From JBBDMU01 sp040905685 (GTDB taxonomy: Bacteria; Bacteroidota; Rhodothermia; Balneolales; Natronogracilivirgulaceae), in NCBI GenBank assembly GCA_040905685.1, contig JBBDRB010000110.1, positions 8,185-72,184 of the forward strand: a DNA stretch of 64,000 nt, in the 5' to 3' direction. The notes beneath the pieces were generated by a model. The model was given only the letters and a program-made list of their open reading frames with translations. It ran no database searches and had not been told where the DNA came from. Made by a program: the position numbers and the translations under genes. Position 1 is the stretch's first letter. The number at the start of each line of letters is the position of its first letter. Below are positions 45,454 to 54,725 of this stretch, in pieces.

Positions 45454-47463
45454 ATGCCGAACACCATGCAAACCAAAACCATGACCTACGGATGTTTTCC
45501 CACTTCCGTTTCCTGCCTGTTCCGGATCTTCTGCCCTGCTTCGCCAAAAGTGGAACTGGAGCTTTTTGATCATTATGAAGAGATCAAGGGGAAACGGTTC
45601 GACATGCAAAAAAATGGCGATGGCGTTTGGGAACTCACCGTTCCCGGAGATCTAACCGGTAAATACTACGGCTACCGCATCACGCCGCCGTCTGACCCGG
45701 GTTTTCTGTCCACCCCGGATCTCATTGCCGATCCCTGGTCCCGGCATGTGACCACCACGAACCACTACCGGCAGTTTGCACGCAGCAGGATCATTGCCGA
45801 TGACCAGTTCGACTGGGGAGACGATCGGTTTGTAATTCCTGAAGACTGCCGGGATTTGATCATCTATGAAACGCACCTGAAAGACATGACGGCTCATCCT
45901 TCATCGGGGGGCCGTCATCCGGGCACCTATGTAGGATTTATCGAAAGTGATATTACCGGCGGCATTAACCATCTGAAGCGGCTGGGAGTAAACGCCGTGG
46001 AATTTCTGCCTCTTCAAAAGTTCGGGGGATTCGAACCTCCTTTCAAAATAAAGACCCCTGAAGGGATCTTCAACACCTGGAATCCTTACGGCCGCAATCA
46101 CTGGGGCTATATGACCTCCTTCTTTTTTGCACCGGAGACCATGTATGCCCCTGACGGTTCCAACCAGCCGGGAGCCCTGACCGGCAAATCAACCCAAGCC
46201 CTGACCAACCTGAAAAAAGTCGTAAAGGCGCTGCATAAAGCCGGCATTACCGTCATCATGGACGTGGTTTACAATCATGTATCCCATTATGATATGAACC
46301 CGTTCATGTATCTGGACAAACCCTATTTTTTCAGGCACGATGAGCACGGAAACCTGCTATCGGCGAGCGGCACCGGCAATGATTTCCGGACCGAGGCCCC
46401 CGTGGCCCGGCAGGCCATCGTAGAATCGATCTGTTACTGGATGGAAGAATATCACATCGACGGATTCCGTTTCGACCTGGCCAACCTGATCGATTGGGAT
46501 ACCATGCATCTGATCCATCATGAAGCGCAGAAGATCAATCCGGATGTGCTGCTTATCGCCGAGCCCTGGGGTGGCGGCTACGATCCGACCGGATTTTCCG
46601 AACACGGATGGGCGGCCTGGAATGATCAGATCCGCAACGGGGTGAAGGGGTCCGACCCGGTTGACGATAAAGGCTTTGCCTTCGGCGCCTGGCAGCACGA
46701 AACCAGCCGCGAAGCACTTGAAAATTTCATACGCGGGACCCTGGTGGCTTCCGCCAACGGTCGCTTTTATTCCTCCGAGCACAGCGTTAATTACCTGGAG
46801 GCCCATGACGGCTATACACTTGGTGATTTTATACGCATAGGCCTCGACGCCCCGCTTAAAAACAGGAAGATCACGGACAAGGCCTCGCATACCCGGTTAA
46901 ACGAGCAGGAATCCCGCATTGCAAAGCTTTCAGCCTTATTCCTGTTCGTTTCCCAGGGTATTACCATGATCCATGCCGGCCAGGAATGGGCCCGTTCCAA
47001 GGTCATTGCCGAAGCCGGCGTTGACGATCCGCACACGGGCCAGATGGATCACAACAGTTACGAAAAAGACAATGAGACCAACTACCTGAATTATGAGGAA
47101 ATAGACCTGAACCGCGGTCTGTTCGAGTATTACCGCGGGTTGATCGCCCTGAAGAAAAATGCGAGGGCCCTGCGAAAAGCCCGTCCCGAAGATATCGTCT
47201 TTACCGGGTACAGCGATGCCCTGCATCTTACCTTTACCATACAGGGCGAAGCGTCCGGTGACCCCTACGATTACCTGATCTCCCTGAACGGGAACCCGCA
47301 CAACAGTCAAATACTGGACCTTCAGTCCGATTTCTGGGAAATGGTCGCCTCACCCCGGGTGGCTTCCTCTAAAAAACTGGTTGAGCTGAGCGGACTGGTC
47401 AAAATCCCTGCCGCCTCCGGGGTGGTCTTCCGGAAAAAAAGGCAAGGCGGGCAGCCCGGCTAG
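45454..47463 (+). CDS. GH13 glycoside hydrolase, pullulanase/debranching-like
   Basis: This 669-residue protein has an N-terminal CBM48/E-set-like domain (about 10-110) and a GH13 (alpha/beta)8 barrel. Motif I is MDVVYNHV; the nucleophile is Asp341 in GFRFDLA, the acid/base is Glu370 in LLIAEPW, and the transition-state Asp452 lies in LEAHDGYTL. YNHVSHYDMNPFMY and GQEWARSK also fit type I pullulanase/isoamylase-like enzymes. There is no signal peptide, so glycogen or alpha-glucan debranching in the cytosol is likely. It is coupled to metG; the reason for this neighbour is unknown. Confidence 0.9.
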   Translation: MPNTMQTKTMTYGCFPTSVSCLFRIFCPASPKVELELFDHYEEIKGKRFDMQKNGDGVWELTVPGDLTGKYYGYRITPPSDPGFLSTPDLIADPWSRHVTTTNHYRQFARSRIIADDQFDWGDDRFVIPEDCRDLIIYETHLKDMTAHPSSGGRHPGTYVGFIESDITGGINHLKRLGVNAVEFLPLQKFGGFEPPFKIKTPEGIFNTWNPYGRNHWGYMTSFFFAPETMYAPDGSNQPGALTGKSTQALTNLKKVVKALHKAGITVIMDVVYNHVSHYDMNPFMYLDKPYFFRHDEHGNLLSASGTGNDFRTEAPVARQAIVESICYWMEEYHIDGFRFDLANLIDWDTMHLIHHEAQKINPDVLLIAEPWGGGYDPTGFSEHGWAAWNDQIRNGVKGSDPVDDKGFAFGAWQHETSREALENFIRGTLVASANGRFYSSEHSVNYLEAHDGYTLGDFIRIGLDAPLKNRKITDKASHTRLNEQESRIAKLSALFLFVSQGITMIHAGQEWARSKVIAEAGVDDPHTGQMDHNSYEKDNETNYLNYEEIDLNRGLFEYYRGLIALKKNARALRKARPEDIVFTGYSDALHLTFTIQGEASGDPYDYLISLNGNPHNSQILDLQSDFWEMVASPRVASSKKLVELSGLVKIPAASGVVFRKKRQGGQPG

Positions 47464-47750
47464 ATCCATTCCCATTCCTCCACTTTTATGAATGGATGCG
47501 ACTGGCCATACCACTCATCTTCATACCTTTCCCCTTCGATCTTTATGCGGCCTTTATTTTCCTTCCATAACCGGTCCAGCAATTCGGGTTCGCCATCAAG
47601 AAAGACGCGTTCATTATCATCGGTCATCACGGCCAGTTGAACAAAGGGCTCCGCCCCGTACATCGACAGCCTCCCTTCCAAGGTTTCCCTGCCGGATGAG
47701 CATTGTCTTAGCAAGGTTGCGAACAACATAAGCAGGATAAATATGCGCAT
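47460..47750 (-). CDS. Small exported protein of unknown function
   Basis: The 96-residue product has an N-terminal hydrophobic segment (RIFILLMLFATLL) followed by RQCSSG; the cysteine could be lipidated, although the preceding Gln is atypical for a lipobox. The mature region is beta-rich and very acidic/aromatic at the end (KVEEWEWI). I chose ATG 47750 because it follows anmK by 25 bases; an upstream in-frame ATG at 47870 lies inside anmK. Its stop overlaps the convergent GH13 stop by three bases. Confidence 0.6.
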   Translation of the reverse strand: MRIFILLMLFATLLRQCSSGRETLEGRLSMYGAEPFVQLAVMTDDNERVFLDGEPELLDRLWKENKGRIKIEGERYEDEWYGQSHPFIKVEEWEWI

Positions 47751-47775
47751 GGTTCTATATTTTTCAAGGTGAGTA

Positions 47776-48945
47776 TTAGGGCAGGGATATCTTACCCAGT
47801 CCGTGCTGTTCACCGTTTCCGCAAACAGCCTCATTGGCAAGGACAGCAAACAAGGCCGCTTCCTTAGCATCCGGGGCCAGGCCCAGGGCAGCGGTGGACT
47901 TTATGGGAATACCTTCGAGTTCCCGGGAGAGCCACTGCATGAGGGCCACGTTGTGTATGCCGCCGCCGCTGACAAAGATCTCCGTGCCGGCCCGGTCGGT
48001 GATCACCTTCAATATGGCTTCGGCCAGTGTTTCGACCGTATAGCGGGTAAGGGTGGCAATCCTGTCTTCGGGATTCATCGTCACGGCCCCCGCCGCCTGA
48101 AAAGCCGGCTCCAGCCGGCTTAGCCTGAACTGTTCGGGTCCCGTCGTTTTGGGAGGGTCCTGGTGTAAATAAGGATGTTTTTTCAACTCCGCCAGAACCT
48201 TCCGGTCAACTTTCCCTTTCAGGGCCAGAGTTCCGCCTTCGTCAAATCCGGCTCCATCATAGTATTTTCTCATGGCCTGATCGATCAGGGTATTGGCCGG
48301 ACCGGAATCCATGCTCAGGGGCGGAAACGCCGACGGAGCCGAGGGCAGCCAGGTGAAATTGGCAATGCCTCCCAGGTTCACCAGCACACGGTCTTTTTGG
48401 GGATGGGAGAACAAAAGGTAATCCCCGCATGCCGCCAGCGGGGCCCCTTCCCCGCCCCTGGCCGTGTCTTTCTGGCGAAAGTCGCTGATGGTAATGATCC
48501 CGGTCTTGCAGGCGATGTGATCTCCGTCGCCTATCTGCAGTGTACTGTCAGGCATGCCCGCCTGCCCGTGCCTGCGCCGCGGGGCATGGTAGACGGTATG
48601 TCCGTGGCTGGCTATCAGGTCAATATCCCCCGGGCCAACCTGCCATCCGAGACAAGCTTCACCAATCATGGCGGCATGTATATGGGCCAGGTGGGTGTTC
48701 CAGATACACAGCGTCTCCATATCCACTTCTTCAACCGAGGTGATCTCCAGCAAAGCGGTCCGTGTCGACCCCAGGTAAGGCACCGATACGAACTCGTCCA
48801 CCCGCAACTGCGTCTGCCTGCCCGACCCCGAAATCCCGCACAAGGCCATATCGAGCCCGTCCATGGAGGTGCCGGACATCAAACCGAGTATGATCCTCTC
48901 CTTTTTGGAAGCTACGTCAGCGAGTTTTTGCAAGCCTGGATTCAT
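47776..48945 (-). CDS. anmK: Anhydro-N-acetylmuramic acid kinase
   Basis: AnmK converts 1,6-anhydro-MurNAc to MurNAc-6-phosphate during cell-wall recycling. The protein (about 389 residues) shows the ATP-binding start LGLMSGTSMDGLDMAL, SHGHTVYH, LVNLGGIANFTWLP, MDSGPANTLID and the late VSGGGIHN. The ATG at 48945 has better spacing to an AAGG; an in-frame ATG at 48960 is possible. It overlaps the upstream HAD gene by 29 bases, so co-translation is likely. Confidence 0.94.
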   Translation of the reverse strand: MNPGLQKLADVASKKERIILGLMSGTSMDGLDMALCGISGSGRQTQLRVDEFVSVPYLGSTRTALLEITSVEEVDMETLCIWNTHLAHIHAAMIGEACLGWQVGPGDIDLIASHGHTVYHAPRRRHGQAGMPDSTLQIGDGDHIACKTGIITISDFRQKDTARGGEGAPLAACGDYLLFSHPQKDRVLVNLGGIANFTWLPSAPSAFPPLSMDSGPANTLIDQAMRKYYDGAGFDEGGTLALKGKVDRKVLAELKKHPYLHQDPPKTTGPEQFRLSRLEPAFQAAGAVTMNPEDRIATLTRYTVETLAEAILKVITDRAGTEIFVSGGGIHNVALMQWLSRELEGIPIKSTAALGLAPDAKEAALFAVLANEAVCGNGEQHGLGKISLP

Positions 48946-49699
48946 GGGCGAGGCCTTCATTCCTTTTTATAAGCAATTCGTAGGCTTCAAGAACGGCCTG
49001 GGTGGCGCTGCCCTTCAGGCAGATTACCTCGTCAAGACTTCTGACCTCTTCGGTAGCATTGGCCGGGGCAAAAGAGGTGCCTGATATTTCCAGGGCGGCG
49101 ATGTCACCGGAAGAATCTCCGATATAGGCCATTTTTTGCAGTGCCACGCCGGTATAGTCGGCTAACTGGAGTAATCCCGAGCCCTTGTTGCTGGCCTCAA
49201 GGATAATATTGATGGACACATCGGTACGGTGCACGATGCAGCGGCTGTATTTTTCCTCCACTCTGGGCTTGATATACCGGTAGATCTCCAAAACCTGCTC
49301 CGGATCCATGCTGATCAGTCCAACGTCCAGGCGCTTGCCAACTTCCATGGTGGTCCCCCTGAAACGGGGCATGACATCCCGCTCAACCCATTTTTTGATT
49401 TCCTCCATCTGTTCGAGAACCTCATCGTCCAGGTGTCTGGACCATTCAATATGGTACTTCTTCGGATCAAACAGTCCTCCGCCGCTTTCAAATATGATGG
49501 GTTGACGGATATCCAGCCACTGGGCCACGGCTTCGGCATATGGCAGCGGACGCCCGGTGCAGATGCTCAGCTCCGGCACACGCTCTTCGCGGCGGCTGCG
49601 AGCCTGCAGTTCACGGATCTTTTGAATTACATCCCATTCGGGCGTTACAAACGGATAGCTGATGCAGCCGTCGATATCAAGAACAAAAAGTTGTGTCAT
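48917..49699 (-). CDS. HAD-superfamily phosphatase (type IIB-like)
   Basis: This 260-residue protein has HAD motif I LDIDG (Asp8, Asp10), motif II in ELSICTGRPL and motif III/IV YIGDSSGDIAALE. A C2-type cap lies between (about 90-185). The group includes sugar-phosphate and phosphoglycolate phosphatases; the substrate cannot be told. It precedes anmK, whose product is MurNAc-6-P, so a link with cell-wall sugar turnover is possible but only inferred from context. Confidence 0.82.
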   Translation of the reverse strand: MTQLFVLDIDGCISYPFVTPEWDVIQKIRELQARSRREERVPELSICTGRPLPYAEAVAQWLDIRQPIIFESGGGLFDPKKYHIEWSRHLDDEVLEQMEEIKKWVERDVMPRFRGTTMEVGKRLDVGLISMDPEQVLEIYRYIKPRVEEKYSRCIVHRTDVSINIILEASNKGSGLLQLADYTGVALQKMAYIGDSSGDIAALEISGTSFAPANATEEVRSLDEVICLKGSATQAVLEAYELLIKRNEGLAHESRLAKTR

Positions 49700-49726
49700 A
49701 GATCTTACAGGCGGTTTTGGATTACG

Positions 49727-50746
49727 TTATTCAGGCGTTTTATATTTTGGAGTTACCAGGGATATGATCAGGCACAGCAACCCGATGAACGCCAGGTACT
49801 GATACTGGTTTTTATAGTCGGCAAGCTCTTCGGTGGCAAAATCTCCCCGTTCCAACTGGGTAAGCCTGCCGATGAAGTCATCAAGACCCTGGGCCGAACG
49901 GGTAATCTCATAGTAGGTCCCCCCGCCTTTATCGGCCATCTCACGCAGAGCTTCCGGTTCCAGCCGTGTGGAAATAACCCGTCCGCTACGGTCCCGGTGC
50001 AAATCCTGCAACCGCCCGCTCCGCTCATCATAAACGGGTATGTTGCTGCCCTCGCCGGTTCCTATGCCCACGGTATAAATGTATACGCCCTGCTCTACCA
50101 AGCGGTCAAGGGCACTGCCATAGGCCGAACCGTGATCCTCCCCGTCGGAAACGAAAAGCAGCACCCGGGCCGAATTGGAAGAGCGCTCACCGACGCTTTC
50201 GAAGGATTGATAGGCCAGGTTCAGCGGAGAGGAGATGCTGGTGGTGGAAGAAGGCATCAGGTCTGAATCGGCAATGTCGAGGAAGGTCCGGAACGCCGCA
50301 TAATCGGTGGTCAGGGGACTTTGCATATGGGCTTCCCCGGTAAAGACGATGAGTCCGACCCGGTCGCCCTGCAGATGGTCAACGATACGGCCGATCTCAA
50401 ATTTGGCTTTTTCCAGACGGTTGGTCCGGACATCTTCGGCCTTCATGCTGCGCGACAGGTCCAGGGCTATGATCAGATCGACGCCTTCGCGCTGCACCTC
50501 GCGGACCTCCGTTCCTATTTTAGGTCCGGCCAGTGCAAGGATGAGAAAACCCAGGCCTGTAAATAAAAACACCTGCTGGATCTTTTTGCCGGTTTTCCAC
50601 TGGTTGGGGAGCAGTTTCCCGAACAGTTCATCGGAAAAATAAAGGCTTCTCTTCCGGCGTATCGTCCGGTACAGGTGCCAGGACAACGCCATGAGCAGCG
50701 GAACAATCCATAATAACCATAGCCAGCCGGCCGATTCCCAGATCAT
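49727..50746 (-). CDS. Bat-type VWA-domain membrane protein (BatA/BatB-like)
   Basis: This 339-residue protein has two N-terminal membrane segments (about 7-27 and 57-75), a von Willebrand A domain with MIDAS Asp96-x-Ser98-x-Ser100 (ALDLSRSM) and later DGEDHG, and a C-terminal membrane helix (about 312-332). These features are typical of Bacteroides aerotolerance (Bat) proteins. The usual MoxR ATPase, DUF58 and BatC/D/E neighbours are absent; a HAD phosphatase follows 27 bases downstream. Function in oxygen or stress tolerance is by family only. Confidence 0.88.
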   Translation of the reverse strand: MIWESAGWLWLLWIVPLLMALSWHLYRTIRRKRSLYFSDELFGKLLPNQWKTGKKIQQVFLFTGLGFLILALAGPKIGTEVREVQREGVDLIIALDLSRSMKAEDVRTNRLEKAKFEIGRIVDHLQGDRVGLIVFTGEAHMQSPLTTDYAAFRTFLDIADSDLMPSSTTSISSPLNLAYQSFESVGERSSNSARVLLFVSDGEDHGSAYGSALDRLVEQGVYIYTVGIGTGEGSNIPVYDERSGRLQDLHRDRSGRVISTRLEPEALREMADKGGGTYYEITRSAQGLDDFIGRLTQLERGDFATEELADYKNQYQYLAFIGLLCLIISLVTPKYKTPE

Positions 50747-50972
50747 GAAATTCTGTTATAATTTGATGGTTTTGACAAAGTGGTAAGAACGGCCATATTT
50801 TCCGGCATATTGTTGCAACTTTCAGGGATGCATCACGGTTCAAAATGAAAAGTAGGCAGAATGCTCTTCAAAAAGAAGTAATACTTATCCGCCGGACGGC
50901 AACTTTAGGGCTATTTCTTTACAACCTCTGTTTGTATCTTATTGCCCAAATAACCGTCCCACACATTTTTTC

Positions 50973-52418
50973 ATGGATCAGCTCCACATTTACAACACAC
51001 TTTCGAGAAAAAAAGAAAAATTTAAACCTCTGAAAGACGGCTTTGCGGGAATTTATGTATGCGGTCCAACCGTTTATGGCGATCCTCATCTGGGACACGC
51101 CAAAAGCTATATCGCCTTTGATATCGTCGTTCGCTACCTGGAATACCTCGGCTACAAGGTTCGCTACGTGCAAAACATCACGGATGTCGGTCACCTGACC
51201 GACGATGCCGATGAGGGCGAAGACAAGCTTCTGCTGCAGTCCCGCCTGGAGCGCAAGGAACCCATGGAAATAGCTGAAAAATATACCTACAACTATTTCC
51301 GGGATATGGATCTGCTGGGCGTCCGCCGTCCGGACATCTCCCCCCGGGCCACCGGCCACATTCCCGAGCAGATCGATATGATCCAAAGGCTCATTGACAA
51401 CGGTCATGCCTATGAAGTCGACGGAAACGTGTATTTTGAGGTCAGTACCCTGCCTGATTACGGCAAACTAAGCGGGCGGACAATTGAAGAATCCGAAAGC
51501 GGAACGCGTGTGGAGTCCGGCCGCGATAAAAAAAATCCGGCCGACTTTGCCCTGTGGAAGAAGGCCGATCCGTCTCACCTTATGCAATGGAACTCCCCCT
51601 GGGGACAAGGATACCCGGGCTGGCATATTGAATGCTCGGCCATGTCGGTAAAATACCTTGGCGATACCTTTGATATCCATGGCGGGGGACTGGAAAATCA
51701 GTTTCCCCATCACGAATGCGAGATTGCCCAGTGTGAAGGGGCCGGCTATCATCCGTTCGTCCGCTACTGGATGCACAATAACATGGTCACCCTGAACGGG
51801 CAGAAAATGGGTAAGTCCCTCGGAAACGCCATCAGCTTGCAGGGCTTTTTTACCGGCGACCATCCCCTGCTCAGCCGGTCCTGGCAGCCGGATGTGATCC
51901 GTTTTTTCCTGCTTCAAAGCCATTATGGCAGTACGACCGACTTCTCGGAACCTGCATTGGAAGCCGCTGAGGCCGGGCTGAAAAATATGTATGAACTGCT
52001 GCTGACCATCCGCGATGCCGGCCCCGGCCGTGCCCCCCCCTTTGATCTGGCGACTTTTCAGCGGGATCTTGAAGCACGGATGAACGATGATTTTAACTCG
52101 GCCAAAGCCCTTGCCTGCATTTTCGAAACGCTGAAACCGGTACGCGGTCAAATCTCCCGGGGCGAGGTTCCCGAAAATATCAATGCGCTATCCCGCTACA
52201 TCATTAGCTTTTGCTCCGACGTGCTGGGAATTACGCTAAAAGAAGAGACCGGGATAGACAAAAAGCTGGTGAACGGACTGATAGAGATCCTGCTCGATTT
52301 GCGGTCCCGGGCCAGGGAAAACAAGGATTTCCAGACCTCAGACACCATCCGGGACCGGCTGACCGGACTGGGCGTAACCCTGGAAGACAAACCCGAAGGC
52401 ACCACGTTTAAGCTCTAG
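50973..52418 (+). CDS. cysS: Cysteinyl-tRNA synthetase
   Basis: This 481-residue class I synthetase has the zinc-binding cysteine in IYVCGPTVYG (Cys30), the HIGH-like HLGH at 39-42, WHIECSAMS (another zinc ligand), HHECEIAQ and the KMSKS variant KMGKS. The C-terminal anticodon region is present (NDDFNSAKALA; DTIRDRLTGLGV). It charges tRNA-Cys. It is preceded by a 226-base gap that reads away from the Bat gene and probably carries the promoter; lgt follows after 44 bases. Confidence 0.97.
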   Translation: MDQLHIYNTLSRKKEKFKPLKDGFAGIYVCGPTVYGDPHLGHAKSYIAFDIVVRYLEYLGYKVRYVQNITDVGHLTDDADEGEDKLLLQSRLERKEPMEIAEKYTYNYFRDMDLLGVRRPDISPRATGHIPEQIDMIQRLIDNGHAYEVDGNVYFEVSTLPDYGKLSGRTIEESESGTRVESGRDKKNPADFALWKKADPSHLMQWNSPWGQGYPGWHIECSAMSVKYLGDTFDIHGGGLENQFPHHECEIAQCEGAGYHPFVRYWMHNNMVTLNGQKMGKSLGNAISLQGFFTGDHPLLSRSWQPDVIRFFLLQSHYGSTTDFSEPALEAAEAGLKNMYELLLTIRDAGPGRAPPFDLATFQRDLEARMNDDFNSAKALACIFETLKPVRGQISRGEVPENINALSRYIISFCSDVLGITLKEETGIDKKLVNGLIEILLDLRSRARENKDFQTSDTIRDRLTGLGVTLEDKPEGTTFKL

Positions 52419-52462
52419 GATCTGTTTGCTAACCCCGTTACCTTGCATATAATATCATCCTC

Positions 52463-53485
52463 ATGAATTCAGAATTTTTTTACTGGCGCGGCGATCCCGT
52501 CCTTGCCGATTTGGGCCACATTCCCCTTCCCTTTCCGCTGTTTATCTACGGGCTGATCGTGGGCGTTATCCTGTTTTTCGGGATTTCCTATTACCTGAGT
52601 GAGGAAGAGGAAAAAAAAGGACGGAAAAAGCGCAAAAAAGAAAAGGAGAAAAAAGAACTCAGCGGATGGCAGCTTTTCGGCCTTTTCGCCGGGTCGATGA
52701 TCGTCGGCCAGCTCATTTTCCTGGTCCTGCCCTCCCCCGTCATCGAACGGATCGGTCCGATTACCCTTCGCTGGTACGGCATTTTATTTGCCTGCGCATT
52801 TTTGACGGGCTATTTGCTCATGCAACGAATTTTCCACCATGCGGGCAAACCCCAGATGCTGGTGGAGAGTTTGCTGACGTATATCCTGATAGCCACCATT
52901 GTCGGTGCGCGGCTGGGCCATGTGATCTTTTATGACCTGTCCTATTACCTGGCCAACCCCGGCCAGATCCTGGCTGTATGGCAGGGCGGACTTGCCAGCC
53001 ATGGTGGCGCCATTGCCATCCTGATCGCGCTCTGGCTGTTCGTCCGAAACCACAGGGAAGTTAACTTTTACTGGCTGGCCGACCGGCTGGCCCTGGTAGC
53101 CATACCCGGGGGCGCTTTTATCCGGCTTGGGAACTTCTTTAATTCCGAGATCTACGGCATTCCGACCGAAGTGCCCTGGGCTGTCATTTTTGCCCGAATA
53201 GATATGATCCCCCGGCATCCCACCATGCTGTACGAATCGCTTCTTTGCATCGGGGTCTTTATCATTTTGTGGAGCATTTATAAATCCTATAATTACCGGC
53301 CGCCGGAAGGCTTGCTGACTGCCGTATTTATGATTGTACTTTTTACAGGCCGATTTTTACTGGAATATACCAAGGTCGAACAGGCCGATTTTGCCGCTGA
53401 CTGGCTGGTGGGCATGGGGCAGCTGCTCAGCATTCCGTTCATTATTTTTGGCATATGGCTGCTGAAAACTCGGGTGAACCGGTGA
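52463..53485 (+). CDS. lgt: Prolipoprotein diacylglyceryl transferase with N-terminal extension
   Basis: Lgt attaches diacylglycerol to the lipobox cysteine of prolipoproteins. The 340-residue protein shows the family core: DPxxxxIGPITLRWYG-like start (from residue 91), GARLGHVIFYD, ASHGGAIA with the essential His, and RLGNFFNSEIYG, then RHPTMLYE. The first 90 residues are extra: a second similar start (11-45, GDPVLADLGH...YGLIVG) followed by a Lys/Glu-rich loop (48-66). The extension looks like a duplicated first helix with a charged cytosolic linker. A lipoprotein-rich window makes its role clear. Confidence 0.92.
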   Translation: MNSEFFYWRGDPVLADLGHIPLPFPLFIYGLIVGVILFFGISYYLSEEEEKKGRKKRKKEKEKKELSGWQLFGLFAGSMIVGQLIFLVLPSPVIERIGPITLRWYGILFACAFLTGYLLMQRIFHHAGKPQMLVESLLTYILIATIVGARLGHVIFYDLSYYLANPGQILAVWQGGLASHGGAIAILIALWLFVRNHREVNFYWLADRLALVAIPGGAFIRLGNFFNSEIYGIPTEVPWAVIFARIDMIPRHPTMLYESLLCIGVFIILWSIYKSYNYRPPEGLLTAVFMIVLFTGRFLLEYTKVEQADFAADWLVGMGQLLSIPFIIFGIWLLKTRVNR

Positions 53486-53491
53486 TCCGCC

Positions 53492-54655
53492 ATGAGCTTC
53501 CTCCTTGCCGCCGCGCTGCTGATGCTGATGACCATCACCGTGATCCTGTTCCGGAACATGGCTACCTTCAGCAGCCTTGAAGAGGCGGATCCCGCGGCCT
53601 GCAGGCTCTCGGCCGCCGTATGTGTGCCGGCGCGAAACGAGCAGCACGTTATTGAACGATGCGTTACGAGCCTGCTCAGCCAGGATTACCCGCATTGCAA
53701 GATCTATGTACTTGACGATAATTCCACCGATGCCACCGGCCGGATCCTGCAGGCGCTGCAGGAACAGCATCCGGAAAAGCTCATGGCCATCGCGGGCCGG
53801 CCGAAACCCGGTGACTGGCTGGGCAAACCCTGGGCCTGCCATCAGCTCAGCCTGCAGGCCGAAGCGGACATCCTCATATTTGCCGATGCCGATACCTGGC
53901 TGGAGCCCAATGCCGTAAGCCGCACCCTGGCCGAATTCGACCGTGAAGACCTGGATTGCCTCACCATCTGGCCCGAGCAGGAACTCCGGACATTCTGGGA
54001 AAACATGCTCATCCCCCTCGTTTACTATGCCCTGGTGGGGTTCTTGCCCTCGGTCTACATACGACGTCCTCCCCGGTGGCTCCCGGCCCGTATTGAAGCC
54101 CGGGTAGGGCCGCTTTTCGCTGCGGCCTGCGGACAATTCATGGCATTCCGGAAACAGGCCTACGATGCCATAGGCGGACACCGGTCCGTCCGCCAGGACG
54201 TGGTTGAGGATGTGGCCCTGGCCCGGCATGTAAAACGGAACGGCTACCGGATGAATATGTACAATGGCCTGGATACCGTTCACTGCCGCATGTACGAAAA
54301 TGAAAAGGCCATCCGGGAAGGATTCCGAAAGAATTTCCTGGCCGGCTTCGGATCCGGCTTTAGCCTTTTTCTGATGGCCGGTCTGCTGCACCTTATTCTC
54401 TACGTGTTTCCGGTTTTTACCTTTATCCAGGCCCAATACCAGGATTCGGAATTGATTTCAGGTTTGTCGGCTATGTGCATTTCCCTGTTTTTGCTTCACC
54501 GGTTTATCCTGGCACTCTGGTTCAGATGGCCGGTCATCTATGTGCTGCTGCATCCGCTATCCGTGCTATGGTATCAGTTTTTGGCCCTGATCGTGTTATG
54601 GGATTACCTGACAGGGAGATCCCCGACCTGGAAAGGACGTACCCTGAAAAATTAA
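53492..54655 (+). CDS. Family 2 glycosyltransferase, membrane-bound
   Basis: This 387-residue GT-A enzyme has an N-terminal membrane helix (about 3-22), CVPARNEQHVIE, VLDDNSTDATGRIL, the metal-binding DAD in IFADADTW and the catalytic-base region VVEDVALARHV. Three to four helices follow from about 285 to 375. Sugar donor and acceptor are unknown; carotenoid, lipid or polysaccharide glycosylation are all possible. It starts six bases after lgt. Confidence 0.85.
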   Translation: MSFLLAAALLMLMTITVILFRNMATFSSLEEADPAACRLSAAVCVPARNEQHVIERCVTSLLSQDYPHCKIYVLDDNSTDATGRILQALQEQHPEKLMAIAGRPKPGDWLGKPWACHQLSLQAEADILIFADADTWLEPNAVSRTLAEFDREDLDCLTIWPEQELRTFWENMLIPLVYYALVGFLPSVYIRRPPRWLPARIEARVGPLFAAACGQFMAFRKQAYDAIGGHRSVRQDVVEDVALARHVKRNGYRMNMYNGLDTVHCRMYENEKAIREGFRKNFLAGFGSGFSLFLMAGLLHLILYVFPVFTFIQAQYQDSELISGLSAMCISLFLLHRFILALWFRWPVIYVLLHPLSVLWYQFLALIVLWDYLTGRSPTWKGRTLKN

Positions 54656-54725
54656 GGGAGCCTTTCATCCATAATATTTCAATGGATATTTCCATTTTCC
54701 TTAATAATATCCCATATTGAAATTG

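Noticed and set aside
50845..51033. 62-residue hydrophobic open frame overlapping the cysS start
   Set aside because: It overlaps the conserved CysS N-terminus in another frame and lacks a natural C-terminus; probably chance in the promoter region.
53357..54436. 359-residue open frame opposite the glycosyltransferase
   Set aside because: It mirrors a G+C-rich coding strand and encodes a Gly/His/Gln-rich non-protein-like sequence; the plus-strand gene has all GT2 motifs.
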